A DNA stretch of 64,000 nucleotides, from positions 91,581,936 to 91,645,935 of the forward strand of contig NC_051071.1 in the NCBI RefSeq assembly GCF_004664715.2, in the 5' to 3' direction. The translations under genes were made by a program, and so were the position numbers. This document shows, piece after piece, positions 21,933 through 33,684 of this stretch (position 1 is the stretch's first letter; each line of letters starts with the position of its first letter). The notes under the pieces are model-generated. The model did not search any database, had not been told where the DNA came from, and was given only the letters and a program-made list of their open reading frames with translations. Origin of the DNA: Peromyscus leucopus (Eukaryota > Chordata > Mammalia > Rodentia > Cricetidae).

Positions 21933-22910
21933 GTGGACACTATGCCCAGTGAAGTCCCTCCACTGGGTTCATCAAGCACCCACTTTCAACACACAAACCC
22001 TGACTCAACTGTATGGAATATTTTTACTATTTCTATCTCTTCTTCCAAAAGAACTGTCCACGGGCTTCTACAAATGATTTCTGTCCGCAGAGCAAAGGGT
22101 TTATTCAGGATCATTCCTCTCTTTTTATCTTTTCTATTTAATCAGCCGCCACCCACTGCAGACCCCACACTGACCTTGCACCTGCCTTCTCCCCCCACCA
22201 CACCTCTCCTCCCACTGCTGTCCTGGGGTTCCTACCAAAGGCTTGTAGCAGGGAACCATTTTCTAATCTCTCTCCCACCTGTCCTGTACAAGGCACTGTC
22301 ATCTTTGCGAAGCGGAAGTCTGAGATGTCGGTCTCCACATTCAAATGTCCAGAGACGCCCTGCTGGTGTGTTTAGGAAGTGTACTGTCTTTATCTCCACA
22401 TACAAGTCATTATTTGACTTGGATGTTGCAAGCGGATGTGTTCTATCAGGCTCCATGATTCTTTAATAATTGGGGAGGTTCTCGCACCTGCAGGTTTAGC
22501 CTTCCCTGGGAAAACCACAAAAGGAATCTGACAGTTTTGGAGCCAATGGCGGCGGCGGGCTGGAATGAGAAGCAGTTGTCCATTTGGACAGCAGATGTGT
22601 TCTCTGGTTTGCCACAGTAGAGCTCTGTTGTAATTAGTTCAGACTGCTTTGGTTGCTGGCCTCATCTGGATAGCCTCTCTCAATGGTTTTGTTGTGGCCT
22701 GTGAATCCGCTTGTACAACCTCCCGAACTTCTTCCAACGCACCCCAAACTGACTGACCTGCTTATAGTTCACCAAACGGTAACAGAGCTTCAGCGAGTGT
22801 CACTCTGTCTTCATTCCAGCCCTTCCTGCCTTTATTTCATCCCGACCTTCCTTGAAGAATTCAGTACAAGATCTCCTTCTCTAAGATTCTCTTAGTTTTC
22901 AAGTTGATTT
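21933..22910. other. Repeat-poor unique sequence
   Basis: Holds a 177-codon open frame at 21933-22466 with no domain, no transmembrane pattern and no recognisable homologue. Probably chance, but the stretch is free of SINEs. Confidence 0.4.
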
Positions 22911-22916
22911 TTAAAC

Positions 22917-22965
<49 letters not shown>
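22917..22965. repeat. (AC)n microsatellite
   Basis: About 24 AC units. Confidence 0.93.
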
Positions 22966-22971
<6 letters not shown>

Positions 22972-23261
22972 ATATTCTGACTTTTCTGGTCCAGCCCACT
23001 CTGAGCCTACCCTTTCACAGTCCTACCATACTATGCCATAATTAATGACTGGTATGTCTTCCGTACTAGACCGTAGTTTTGGATAGATTTATGTTTTCGT
23101 TACTTAACATAGTATCTAGCATATAATAAAGACAGAATAAACATTTGTTATTAGAACATTGGAGAAGTTAATTTAGAAATAGGAATGAGTAGACAGTATA
23201 AAGAACAGTGTAAAGCAAGATGGAAAGAGGAGCCGGGGAAGAAAAGAGGAGGGTCATAGTG

Positions 23262-23425
23262 AGCCATGGTGACACAGACTGCAATCCCAGCATACCCCAG
23301 TGCACAGGAGGTGGAGGCAAGATCAGGAGCCTCAGCTACATCGGGAGTTCAAGGATGGTCTGGGCTGCATGAAACCATACAAAATAAATAAACAAACAAA
23401 CACGCAAACAAATAAATAAATAAAC
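23262..23425 (+). mobile_element. Diverged B1-like SINE with (AAAT/AAAC)n tail
   Basis: AGCCATGGTGACACAGACTG head, GGAGTTCAAGGATGGTCTGG core. Confidence 0.65.
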
Positions 23426-23582
23426 CTAAAAACCAGAGAACCAATCCGAAAGAGAATCTGGCATATATGTGGTCTAAGAAGCAGAGGAAAGCGAGTTACA
23501 AGTTTCAGAGGAGGAAGACTCAGCTACTCAATGCCGGAGGAACCAGAACCTGCTTCCAGAACGCTCTGATAAGAATGAAGTT

Positions 23583-23784
23583 TTGGGGTTGAAGAGATGG
23601 CTCAGAGGTTAAGAACACTGGCTGTTCTTCCAGAGGCCCTGAGTTCAATTCCCAGCAACCACATGGTGGCTCACAACCATCTGTAATGAGATCTGGTGCC
23701 CTCTTCTGACCTGCAGGGATACATGCAAACAGAACATTGTAGTATACATAATAAATAAATAAATCTTTAAAAAAAAAAAAAAGA
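23583..23784 (+). mobile_element. B2/B3-family SINE
   Basis: Near-consensus: GTTGAAGAGATGGCTCAGAG, TTCAATTCCCAGCAACCACA, (AAAT)n and a poly-A tail. Confidence 0.95.
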
Positions 23785-24214
23785 ATGAAGTCTTACGCTT
23801 TCTTTGCCTTCATGAACTTTCTCTTAAATTCTCAAACCAAAGACCAGGCTTCCTCTCCCATCTCATGGACTGACCTGAGTATAGTTGGGGCCCTCAAGGT
23901 CCGCTGTGGTTGAAGAGCTGATTCTGGGGTGGCACCACTGTAAGGTGGTGGCCCCTTTAAGAGTTCAGACCATGGAATGGGGGTGAGGGATTTCTCACGC
24001 AGCTCCTTTGATTCTTCTTGGAAAGGGTTGTGATAAGAGGATTAAGCCTGGGCCGTCTACTCTCTAACCTGATTGCTATTAAGAATATAATGACTCGGTT
24101 CTATAAAAGAACATTTAAAAGATAAAAAGAATCGTATTTCCTAACAACACAGCTGAAAATAGCATTCTCTATACAAAACTAAAGATTTTTAACAAGGTCA
24201 GGCAATGGAATCTT
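23785..24214. other. No gene recognised
   Basis: Unique sequence. Confidence 0.45.
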
Positions 24215-24440
24215 CTAAAATTTGTGCTGAAACTTAATCTCAAATGTAACAACATCAAGAGTCGGTGCCTTTAGAAGATTAAACCATGAGGGATCCTCCC
24301 TCGGGGATGAGACTGAGATCCTTATCATCTCTGGCCTTCTCATTCCTTCACCATGTGAGGATACAGCATTTATCTTCTCTCCCAAAAACACAGTCAGGGA
24401 GTTGGACTCTCAGATACAGCGCCTGCAGTGTACACACACA
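24215..24440 (+). mobile_element. Ancient MaLR (MLT1-type) LTR relic
   Basis: Order of GTGCTGAAACTTAATCTCAA, GTGCCTTTAGAAGATTA, CATGAGGGATCCTCC and CACCATGTGAGGATACAGC follows the MLT1/MST consensus. Confidence 0.65.
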
Positions 24441-24654
24441 TGTACAAACCCAAGACTGGCACATGTGAATTCGGTCATTTGCTAGGATCCGTGTTAGTGA
24501 GAGACCACGTCAGTGGTGGAAAGGGGCAATTGTTATCAAGGAAGGGTCTGTTTCACTTTACCACAGACAGTGAGAATTCCAAACTGAAAGACTGAAACAC
24601 GCAGCAGGAGACAACTGATGAAATTTTAAACCACCGCAAAAACCAACGTAATGA

Positions 24655-24808
24655 GTGACGGCTTGCGGTGGCAGCGACCACCTTTAAAACCACACTCAGG
24701 AGGCAGAGGGCAGAGGCAGGCAGGTCTTTGGGAGTTTGAGACCAGTTTTCTCTCTGTAGCAAGTTCTAGGTCAGCCATGAGATCCTGTCTCAAATAAATA
24801 AATAATGA
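24655..24808 (+). mobile_element. B1-like SINE
   Basis: GAGGCAGAGGGCAGAGGCAG and ATGAGATCCTGTCTC, then (AAAT)n. Confidence 0.8.
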
Positions 24809-25004
24809 TGATGCAAAAGACAGGGGGCTAAATGGCATACTTTTATTTGTTTATACTGAAAATATTATTTATATAGCTGACTTATATAAATATTTTTCAT
24901 TTACTTCACTACGTGTGGGGAAAAATTCTTGGAAATTAAGACTTTTTTTAGCAATGGCATTTTTCTCATTTGCTCTCCATCTTATTTTCTGAGAACCACC
25001 ACCT

Positions 25005-25188
25005 CTGAATCTGGCACTGGCTGGGCTGGCTGGCCAGCGAGCTCCTGGAATCTGTCTGTCTCCACTCCCAGTGCTGGGGTACAGAAACATGTCAGCACTG
25101 TTTTATGTGGGTGCTGGAGATCTGGACTCAGGTCCTAATGTTTGCAGGACCAACATTTCACTGACTGAGCCTTCTCTCAAGCTTTGAA
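25005..25188 (-). mobile_element. B4/RSINE-type SINE
   Basis: CACTCCCAGTGCTGGGGTAC at left and CACTGACTGAGCCTTCTCTC at right. Confidence 0.6.
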
Positions 25189-25189
25189 C

Positions 25190-26250
25190 AGGGTTGTATA
25201 ACCTAGAAGCAGAGAGACTCGCTGTCTAATCCATGGTGGTTTGAGATGGCACTGACCAGGTGGCTCACGGGAAAAGGAAAAAGCCAGTGCTGTCCTGGTA
25301 AACAGGGTGAAGGTTCCCTCTGGTCCAGCCAGACACAGGTGTCATCTTAGCTTCCAGGGGTGTTTCCTAGTTTGAGTGCTGGACCACCCCATGGCCCTAA
25401 GTCAGTACTGACTTCCTCTAATGCAAAGACCGGCGCTTTCTTGTTTTCGAGGGATGACTTCACTAGCGACATTCTACCCTGCCATGTTCAGCATCAACAA
25501 GTCAAACAGCGGCCAGACTGTCAACTGCAGAAAAGATTAAAGAGATTGTCCGTCATATAGACCGAAAACACCTGTGAAGAATTAATATACTGGTTTTCTT
25601 TGGGACCTCCCCCTCCCCGTTAGCACTTCCCATCTTTCATGAGCTTTGAGCTCCAAACTCTAGTCCCTGGGGGAACTGAGCAGACCTACAGCAACTGGAA
25701 ACAGAGAGAGGCAAACAAAGAAATAAACACAGGAATCTGGCTTCAGGCCTGGAAACTCGGGGAGGGAGAGATAAGGGGGAGGTCATGAGAGTTAGGTGCT
25801 CGGTCCTTGAGAAAAGGGGGCCTGGACTTCCTTTTCACATTGGTCAGGTGGAATTGAGACTTAGTGAGGGGTCCACAGACACTCTGACTGCATTTAGAGG
25901 GCCAAAGACTAACCAGAGTGTGCTACTCAACTGTGATCCCAGGAAGAGGCAGGCGGATGCAGAGAACAAAGCCATTATTGGCCACAGAATGAATTTTAAG
26001 CCAGCATGTCACAGATCACCTGACTAAGCTGTAGAAAAACGGATCGCTGCATACCTCTGAGAAGAGGCCTTAACCAAATGGGCTTTGCAGTGAGCCTGAA
26101 GGTCATAGCAGGACCAGAGGGTGTTAGCCTGGCTAGACCATGCCAAGGAGCTAATCTACAACCCCAAAAGTATTCGCTGGCAATCCTGGAACATAAGTAC
26201 ATGCATAGCAATAGTAAAGGGAATTTAACGGACGTTTTTGCCTCCTGTGA
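25190..26250. other. No gene recognised
   Basis: Repeat-poor; ORFs up to 80 codons without domains. Confidence 0.45.
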
Positions 26251-26252
26251 GG

Positions 26253-26695
26253 GCTGATCCCGGTTGTCATCTGGAATCAACTTAAACCCAGGCAGCTGGA
26301 CACATCTGTGAGCCACTTTTCTTGATTGCATCATTTGAGGTGGGAAGACCAACCCTAAATGCAGGCCACACCTGATGGCAGCCCTCATAAAGGACATGAA
26401 AGAAGGAAGCTTTTCTTCTATACCTGCTGATTCTCACCCTCACGGGCAGTTCATCCATCCTGCTGCTGGACATTCCTTCACCAATATTAGTACCTATTTC
26501 TTTGCAATTCCAACATCCTGAAGTCCTGATACCCAGCCTTGTGGACTGAACAACTTGGATTCTTGGCTTTTTATCAGGAGACAGCCATTGTTGGACTACT
26601 CGGACCACAGCCTGTAAACCACTCTAATAATCTCCTTTTAATATCTCTAGATTCATCCTATCAGTTCTGTTCCTCTAAAGAACTCTGACTAATAT
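26253..26695 (+). mobile_element. Rodent interspersed repeat, family D
   Basis: GGCTGATCCCGGTTGTCATC start and TCTAAAGAACTCTGACTAAT end are typical of a rodent-wide repeat. No name assigned. Open frames of 133 and 108 codons on the - strand fall wholly or largely within it. Confidence 0.65.
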
Positions 26696-26939
26696 CACCC
26701 AAGGAAAAGTTATAAACAACAATAACAATATCTGAATCTAGCAAGAGAAAAACTTGCAATATTGTGCACATCTGTCTTTGTGGATGAGATGTAAACTCAG
26801 GACACACAGAAAGTTCAAGCAAGATGATAGTCATTGTATGACTTACTCAAAAAGAGGTATGGAAAAGACCACAAACCAGGACAGTTTTGAGTAGAGTCCC
26901 ACAGTCACCCAGTAAATTGAAATAGCTCCCCTGAGCCTA

Positions 26940-26998
26940 CTGCCTCCCTCCCTCCCTCCCTCCCTCCCTCCCTCCCTCCCTCCCTCCCTTCCTTCCTT
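26940..26998. repeat. (CCCT)n tract
   Basis: Twelve CCCT units; the - strand reads (GGGA)n, a G-quadruplex pattern. Confidence 0.93.
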
Positions 26999-26999
26999 G

Positions 27000-27105
27000 C
27001 CTTCCTCATAGGGTCTCACTGCATAACCCAAGCAGACCTCAAACTCCAGATTCCTCTGCCTCTGAGTCCTAAGCTAAGATGACAGGTGTGTGCCGCCACG
27101 GCCCC
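27000..27105 (-). mobile_element. B1-like SINE
   Basis: ATAGGGTCTCACTGCATAAC through GGTGTGTGCCGCCACG. Confidence 0.75.
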
Positions 27106-27146
27106 GATATGTTCTCTAACAATGAACCAAGAACCGAGCCCTCTTT

Positions 27147-27301
27147 TTCTTTTGGTTTTTCGAGTCAGGGTTTCTCTGTGTAGCTTTGTGCCTTTCCTGG
27201 AACTCACTCTGTAGACCAGGCTGGCCTTGAACTCACAGAGATCCGCCTGGCTCTGCCTCCCAGTGCTGAGATTAAAGGCGTGTGCCACCACTGCCCGGCC
27301 T
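27147..27301 (-). mobile_element. B1 SINE
   Basis: Near-consensus; CGAGTCAGGGTTTCTCTGTG through CCACCACTGCCCGGCC. Confidence 0.95.
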
Positions 27302-27361
27302 AGCCCTCTTTTTCTTTTAAGATGTTCAATAAACCAGATAATTCTTTTTAAAAGTTAGATT

Positions 27362-27570
27362 CCTTTATCTTATGTTTATGTTTATAAACGTTTGCCTGCA
27401 TGCATGCGCACCATGTAAATCCCTGGTGGCTGCGGAGGTCAGAAGAAGTGTTGGATCCCCTGGAACTGGAGTTATGGGTAGTTATGGGTAGTTCATTGCT
27501 GGGAACTAAATCCAGGTCCTCTGCAATATCAACACATGCTTTTAACTGCCAATCCGTCTCTCCAGTCCCC
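27362..27570 (-). mobile_element. B2/B3-family SINE
   Basis: GGATCCCCTGGAACTGGAGT and AATCCGTCTCTCCAGTCCCC; includes a 10-bp duplication GTTATGGGTA. Confidence 0.85.
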
Positions 27571-27574
27571 CAGG

Positions 27575-27830
27575 TTTTTGTTTTACTTAGTTTAAGACAA
27601 AGTCTCAGATTTGAACTCCCACGGTACCCAGAAGCCCTGTGTCACAGGAAGGCCTGGTGAGGTCCTGTGTCACAGGAAGGCCTGGTGAAGTCCTGTGTCA
27701 CAGGAAGGCCTGGTGAAGTCCTGTGTCACAGGAAGGCCTGGTGAAGTCCTGTGTCACAGGAAGGCCTGGTGAGGCTTCTGCCCGGGCTCTCCAGGAGCTG
27801 GAGTTACAGGTGTGAACCACCAGTCCATGC
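27575..27830 (-). mobile_element. B1-like SINE interrupted by minisatellite
   Basis: TTTAAGACAAAGTCTCAG at left and TGGAGTTACAGGTGTGAACC at right look like the two ends of one reverse B1-like element. Confidence 0.5.
27635..27773. repeat. 28-bp minisatellite, 5 near-identical copies
   Basis: Unit TCCTGTGTCACAGGAAGGCC then TGGTGAAG; copies differ at one or two bases. Each contains the palindrome TCCTGTG-T-CACAGGA. Confidence 0.95.
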
Positions 27831-28107
27831 TCTCCATCCCTCTAAAGCCACCGTAATCAGCTCAGTTCCGGTCCTTTCAATTCCACCCCTTGAAGTCCTC
27901 CCCTTCTTTCCAAACTCACTGTCGTCGCCTTATCCCAGATTCTCATCGGTTCTAATCTACAGACGATGTAAGATAACATATTGGCTCTCATAATAGAGCG
28001 GGCACTGCAGTGTTTGTAATAGTTCATTAACTCTTGTCGAATTTCACTGGACCTACAAGGTCTGTAATATTTTTATCTTGATTGCACAGTTAAGAAAGCC
28101 AAGACGG

Positions 28108-28290
28108 CCAGGCAGTGGTGGCACACGCCTTTAATCTCAGCACTGGGAGGCAGAGGCAGGCGGATCTCTGTGAGTTCGAGGCCAGCCTGGGCTACAAAGT
28201 GAGATCCAGGAAAGGTGCAAAGCTACACAGAGAAACCCTGTCTCAAAAAACCAAAAAAAAATAAAAAATAAAAAATAAAAAAAAAAGAAA
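28108..28290 (+). mobile_element. B1 SINE
   Basis: Near-consensus with a long AAAAAT tail. Confidence 0.95.
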
Positions 28291-28516
28291 GCCAAGACAT
28301 AAACAGACTAAACCAGTTGTCTGTTACCATGTGCCATAAAATAGTTAAGCCAGGAAACCTGGACCTGATGGGAAGACTTTCACAGTCTTTCAGTGATTCC
28401 CTCTCACATTTGGTACGGGTAAGATTTCACGGTCTGCTTTCTAGTCCCATCTCCTGGGCAGATTTCCCTGACAGTCCCTCCTTCTTATGAATGAACCAGA
28501 TCTTCCCACCCCCACC

Positions 28517-28878
28517 TGTTGCTGGAGGGCTTCTCTCCAGGTTCCCCAAGCCCTGCAGTCCCACAATCCACTTATAAATAATCACTCAGACGCTTATATC
28601 ACTTATAAACTGTATGGCCATGGCAGGCTTCTTGCTAACTGTTCTTATATCTTAAATTAACCCATTTTTATAAATCTATACCTTGCCATGTGGCTGGTGG
28701 CTTACCGGCGTCTTTACATGCTGCTGGTCATGGCAGCAGCTGCAGTGTCTCCCTCCTCAGCCTTCTGCTTCCAAGAATTCTCCTCTCTCCTTGCCCACCT
28801 ACTTCCTGCCTGGCAACCTACTTCCTGCCTGGTCACTGGCCATCAGTGTTTTATTTATATAGAGCAATATCCACAGCA
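28517..28878 (-). mobile_element. Family A LTR
   Basis: Reverse orientation, beginning TGCTGTGGATATTGCTC at its right edge and including TACTTCCTGCCTGG duplicated about 16 bases apart. A purine tract (AAAGAAAAAAAGGGGAAG on -) adjoins it at 28879-28901, the place of a polypurine tract, so it is likely a 3' LTR. Confidence 0.75.
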
Positions 28879-29960
28879 CTTCCCCTTTTTTTCTTTTTTT
28901 AAAAAGGAAGGTTTTAACTTTAACATGGTAATATTACATATAATAATTACCGAGCAAGAATTATAGTTACAATATTAAAGAAGATGTCCTATCTATCTTA
29001 TATTTGTGAGTTTAAGGTTTTATATCTAACTTATCTTTTATCATAACTGAGGAAATTACAACTATTTAGTTTTCAACCACATCAAAGACCTGAGAAGGAA
29101 CATAATGCTACCTGAGAAATGGTAGATGGATGCAAGCAACTTTCGGGAATCTTGCAAAAGTAGACAGAGACAGCTGGCAGCCTGGACAGTCACCTAATGT
29201 TTCTCAGCATTGTTGGTGCATTTAAATTGGCTACAGGCCTAGAGTATCTGACAGACCATTTTTAGAAGCAGGAATTCTGAGAGACCATCTTACCCTGTCT
29301 TGGCAAAGTACAGTGGTCACTTTCCTTGTGTCCCGCTTGTCCAGAAAGGACAGCATTGCATTTGTACTGTCAGCTGTCAAGGCAAGGGCAGTTCTTTGCC
29401 CAGTAGGCCATTTTGTGCCAAAAAGACAAACTTCCAAATGGAAATGTCTTAGAAGCCCAACATTCTCTCGGGATCAATTGGTTCAGCCAGGAGCAATTGT
29501 GTCTCACGTCAACAGAATTTTAAGTTATTTAAATGCCATATTCTCTAGGTCTGTGAAGTGTTTGAAGATTACCTATCTATCTGAAATATATCTATGTATA
29601 CCTAGAAGACTTAACTAACATGGCTACAGATATAATTATCATAGATGACTAATTATTAATCTGTTTTTTAATTATCCATTACAATTTTAAATGAGTTACA
29701 TAAACATAATACCTCAAACAAGAATAGAAATATATATATACAGTATAACAAAATTAACTTTAAGTTTGTATCAATAAACTAAAATTTATACCAATGTAAA
29801 ACATTTTAAACAAGTTGTTCTTTAAAAGTAGGTTCATTAATCTACCCTTTTATCTTATCATCTCCATATCCTCCTATATATCTATATCATATACCCTTTT
29901 CTTTTTTAGAAAGAGATCACATTTATAATCAACCTGTTTTAAATAAAAATATTGGTTTTT
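28879..29960 (-). mobile_element. mys-like ERV internal region (non-coding)
   Basis: About 29515-29915 is clearly homologous, in reverse complement, to about 43990-44390 (shared CAGATTAATAATTAGTCATC and GTTTATTGATACAAA). No gag, pol or env frame remains. Joined to the LTR on its left. Confidence 0.7.
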
Positions 29961-30398
29961 CTCTGTCCCACACCAGAGGGCTCTTGTGATTTGGGACACA
30001 AGAATCTCTTAACCATTTTTTTTTAAAGCAATATGTCTGGGTTTAGAGGGGGAGTGAGCCAATTCCACCTCTAAAGCCAGCTTGGTATGTTTGGAAATTT
30101 GAGTTATAGTTACAACTTAGTATATATAATATCTTAGATAAAACATTTTAAGTATTAGATTCAGGTTCTTTAGGATAGGACACCTTTGAATGATCTTTAT
30201 AACATGCTGTTTACCTATGCTCTATACTTCTCTGGATTTTAGTATGTGTTTCTTGTTTGATATTGTTTGCATTGGTTGTAGTTACATCTTATCTAGGTCA
30301 TTATCCCTCATTATTTCTGGACAATATTTGATAACCATTCCTTTGTATATAGTCTTGTATTAGTTTAGAACCTTCTTATTTAGACAAAAAGGGGGAGA
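29960..30398 (+). mobile_element. 3' internal end of an IAP-like class II ERV
   Basis: Ends in the purine tract ACAAAAAGGGGGAGA just before the LTR at 30399. AT-rich, no coding frame. Left boundary is a guess. Confidence 0.5.
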
Positions 30399-30720
30399 TG
30401 TAGTGGGTAGCCATTCCAGCTTGGATCTGGAAGTTCCAACCCCCATTGAGACTCTGGCAACTGTCACGCCTACGAGGCGGGGCGAGGGGAGGTGCTGGAA
30501 ACCTGAGAGCTGGATGGGCCAGCGCTCGCTCTGTGCGCGCTCTGTGCCTGGACCCTGGACGGTGGAGATTGACCGAGCAGAGCTCCAGAGAACACCGCTG
30601 GATTGCGATACACCTTCCCCAGACCCCCACAACCTATCTATTCCTCCATTTGTAAGTCATCCACTAAATAAATCTAAATCTTCCTTTTAACTACGTGGAG
30701 TGGCCTTTATATTTTCCCCA
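30399..30720 (+). mobile_element. IAP-like class II LTR
   Basis: Starts TGTAGTGGGTAGCC, carries a CpG-rich stretch (CACGCCTACGAGGCGGGGCG), and an AATAAA poly-A signal at about 30666; ends ATATTTTCCCCA. CpG retention suggests a fairly young or unmethylated copy. Confidence 0.75.
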
Positions 30721-30734
30721 ATACCCACCTCCCA

Positions 30735-30782
<48 letters not shown>

Positions 30783-30783
30783 T
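30735..30783. repeat. (AC)n microsatellite
   Basis: About 22 AC units. Confidence 0.92.
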
Positions 30784-30998
30784 CACCACACATACACGTG
30801 AGCGAGACACACACACATACTGATCTCTCTTCCCAATTGCCATTTCTCTTTTTATTTTTATTTTTTCTTTAATGCTGAGGATAGAAATCAAGGCCATGTA
30901 CACACTAGGGAAACACTCCATGACCAAGCTCCCCACTGTTTTTCAGAGTGCATTGAAGGTGGGTATGATAGCTTACTCCAGTACTGGTGAGACTCTTT

Positions 30999-31000
<2 letters not shown>

Positions 31001-31059
<59 letters not shown>

Positions 31060-31062
31060 ACA
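31001..31062. repeat. (AAAT)n microsatellite
   Basis: About 15 AAAT units. Confidence 0.92.
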
Positions 31063-31064
31063 AG

Positions 31065-32189
31065 AGTACACATCCTCAGCACTGAACTAATTATATAATG
31101 CCCATTCTGGTTTTAGAAATACCCTTTTTAAGAAGTATCCTGTCCTAAAATATGTAACATTAAATTCTGATTAAAAATAATCTGATCAGTGTTTTTTTAA
31201 AGCAGTTTTCTCTACGCTGTGAGCATCCTAATATTGTGCTTTTTTGAGACAGAACATCCTCTCAAAACCAAGTCAGCATATGTTTCCAAACTCAGTTATC
31301 CCAGCAATATTGTACGACAACACAACATGACCATTCCAGTTTAAAGACAAGGAAAACTTCATCTGGCATTCCACACGTAGAATAAAACAATGTCGTAACA
31401 CAATGAATGTCTTGAGAATTAAAGATAAAACAATGCCAGCATGGTGGCACAGGCTAAGGCAGGAGAATTACCATGTGTTCATAATGAGAACCTACCTCAA
31501 ATAAACAAAAAACCATCAACAACAAACCATTAAGTCCCAAGCCTCTGGCCCTGGACATAGTAAGTCTAACCAGTGACCCTTACTGACCAGTGCTAAGTGC
31601 CAGACATCTCTGCTGGCCTAGACACACACAGCTGCTCTGAACTGTACAGAAATGGATTTTCTTCTTTCCCTACAACCACACCTCCTTTCTTCCGTGTTCA
31701 CTCTAACCCTTGGAGCAACTCCTTGGTTCCCACGAGGCCCAGGCTTCTAACTTCTAGAGGACTTTTCACAAAACGAGACAGGGCTTCCCTCTGGGGACTT
31801 CGCAGCCCTGTTCCAGAGAATGCATTCTTACATTTTCCCAGCGTTTTAAAGGAATTTCCTTCCTGGCCTTCGGATCTCCATGCCCACTTCTTGTCGTTTG
31901 GGAGTTGACGGTTTGCAGTCCTGCCTTCGTCGGGTCAAGCCAGCACAGCTCTCGAGGACCCTGGAAGACCAGCTGGCTCTTTTCAGACGAACCAAGCAGG
32001 ACTCCCTCAGCTCAGCGTCGAGTTCCAGCCTCTCTCAACTGCGCCTCACTGTTTACACTCTCTGAGGGAGGAACATCCTGTGAAGGGATGGCACTGTTTT
32101 TCAGGAGGCCATGCCTCACTGTGCCCAGCTCTGACTGTACTGTCTCTCCCAGGATTTACACAACTTTGTGGTGATATTGTGTTCCCCAA
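31065..32189. other. Unique sequence; B1-like fragment at 31434-31520
   Basis: 31590-32175 is repeat-free with several CpGs and a 103-codon frame of no recognisable family. No gene supported. Confidence 0.4.
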
Positions 32190-32665
32190 AATATTGTGTA
32201 CCTTAATAAACTTATCTGGGGTCAGAGAACAGAAAAGTCACTTAGTTAGGCAGTGATAGCACACACCTTTAATCCTAGCATTCCAGAGATAGAAATCCCT
32301 CTGGATCTCTGTGAGTTCAAGGCCACATTGGAAAAAGCCAAGCATGGTGACACACACCTTTAATCCCAGAAAGCAAGCCTTTAATCCCAGAGAGTGATGG
32401 CAGACAGCAGAAAGATATATAAGGCGTGAGGACCAGAAACTAGCAGCATTTGGCTGGTTAAGCATGTGGCTGGTTAAGCTTTTAGGCTTTTGAGCAGCAC
32501 AGTTCAGCTGAGATTCATTCTGGATGAGGACCCAGAAGCTTCCAGTCTGAGGAAACAGGACCAGCTGAGGATTTGGCAAGGTGAGATAGCTGTGGCTTGT
32601 TCTGTCTCTCTGATCTACCAGCATTGACCCCAATAACTGGCCTCTGGTTTGATTTTATTAATAAG
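32190..32665 (+). mobile_element. Composite rodent repeat with B1-derived segments
   Basis: CACACACCTTTAATCC appears twice (B1-like pieces), then GATGAGGACCCAGAAGCTTC and a TTTTATTAATAAGAAC end. Same family as 12050 and 38140, opposite orientation. Confidence 0.65.
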
Positions 32666-32791
32666 AACTTTGAAGATTCATGCTACACAACTTCTTGGGG
32701 ATTTTGGTGAGAAGAAAGGGACAAGAGGAAATCAGAGTAGGAAGAAAAGCCAGGAGACCCCAGACAAGCGCATTCTCAGAAAAGAAGCCCT

Positions 32792-32996
32792 GGAGCAATG
32801 GTTCCCAATCTTCCCAGCGTTGTGACCCTTTAATACAGTTCCTCATGTGGCGGTGACCCCCGGCCATAAAATTATTTCCTTGCTACTTCATAACTGTGGT
32901 TTTGCTACTGATATGAAGAGCAATGTAAATATCTGATATGCAAGATGTTTGATCCCCAAAGGGGTCAGGACCCACCGGTTGAGTACTGCAGGTCTA
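32792..32996 (+). mobile_element. URR1-type hAT DNA transposon relic
   Basis: GTGACCCTTTAATACAGTTC, CCATAAAATTATTTCC and GGGGTCAGGACCCACCGGTT. Terminal sequences CAATGGTTCCCAA and GTTGAGTACTGCAG are imperfect inverted repeats. Confidence 0.8.
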
Positions 32997-33049
32997 GATG
33001 AGAAGATGCATGTGTTAGCAGAGCATGTGTTAGCATGCATTCTTTCACT

Positions 33050-33540
33050 TCATTCCTCGTAATAATAATGTTAGATGGTAGGGGAGACAGAATAATGTCT
33101 CACACCAAGATGTCCATCTCCTAATCCCCCCAAACTATGGCAGATATGTTTGTTATCTTATGGATCAAAGGAAAGTATGCAGATATAATTAGGCTCAGAA
33201 GTTTAAGATGAGGACATCAGCCTAGATTATCCAGGTTAGAATGAGCATGGGAGAGTCAGGAAAGAGGGAGATATATAACTGGACACAGACGCAGAGAGCA
33301 TGGACGCACACTTAGAAAGCCGAGTGCCTTTGGATGCAGAGAAGAAAGAGCTCCTGCCGAATGCAGGTGGACTCTAGAAAAGAAAAAAAGTGCAATTACC
33401 TGGCCCCTTAGCGAAGATTCAGTGTAGAAAATTTTAAAAAAGCAAAACCAAAAATACAGCTTCTGTCACCCTCTCTGGACTTGTGACTTCTAGAACCACA
33501 AGGCAATAGGTCTGGTTTGTTTAAATCACTGTTTGTGATA
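33050..33540 (+). mobile_element. Ancient mammalian LTR relic
   Basis: AAGATGTCCATCTCCTAATC, AGATTATCCAGGTTAG and GACTTGTGACTTCTAGAACC follow the order of an old mammal-wide LTR family (MLT/MER type). Confidence 0.6.
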
Positions 33541-33680
33541 CATTAGTTTAATCCCAGCACCCAAGAAGCAGAGACAGTCAGATCTCTGAGTTCAAGGCCA
33601 GCCTGGTCTACAGAGTGAGTTCCAGGACAGCCAAGGCCACACAGAGAAACCCTGTCTTGAAAAACAACAAAATATCACAA
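33541..33680 (+). mobile_element. B1 SINE, 5' truncated
   Basis: Begins at TTTAATCCCAGCACCCAAG and ends in an A-rich tail. Confidence 0.88.
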
Positions 33681-33684
33681 CAGT

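Noticed and set aside
21933..22466. 177-codon open frame on the + strand
   Set aside because: No domain, no signal or membrane pattern, composition follows the local DNA, and no splice or promoter support. Kept only as a note.
30360..30690. Four overlapping ORFs of 69-95 codons
   Set aside because: They lie within the CpG-rich LTR, with no viral or host domain.
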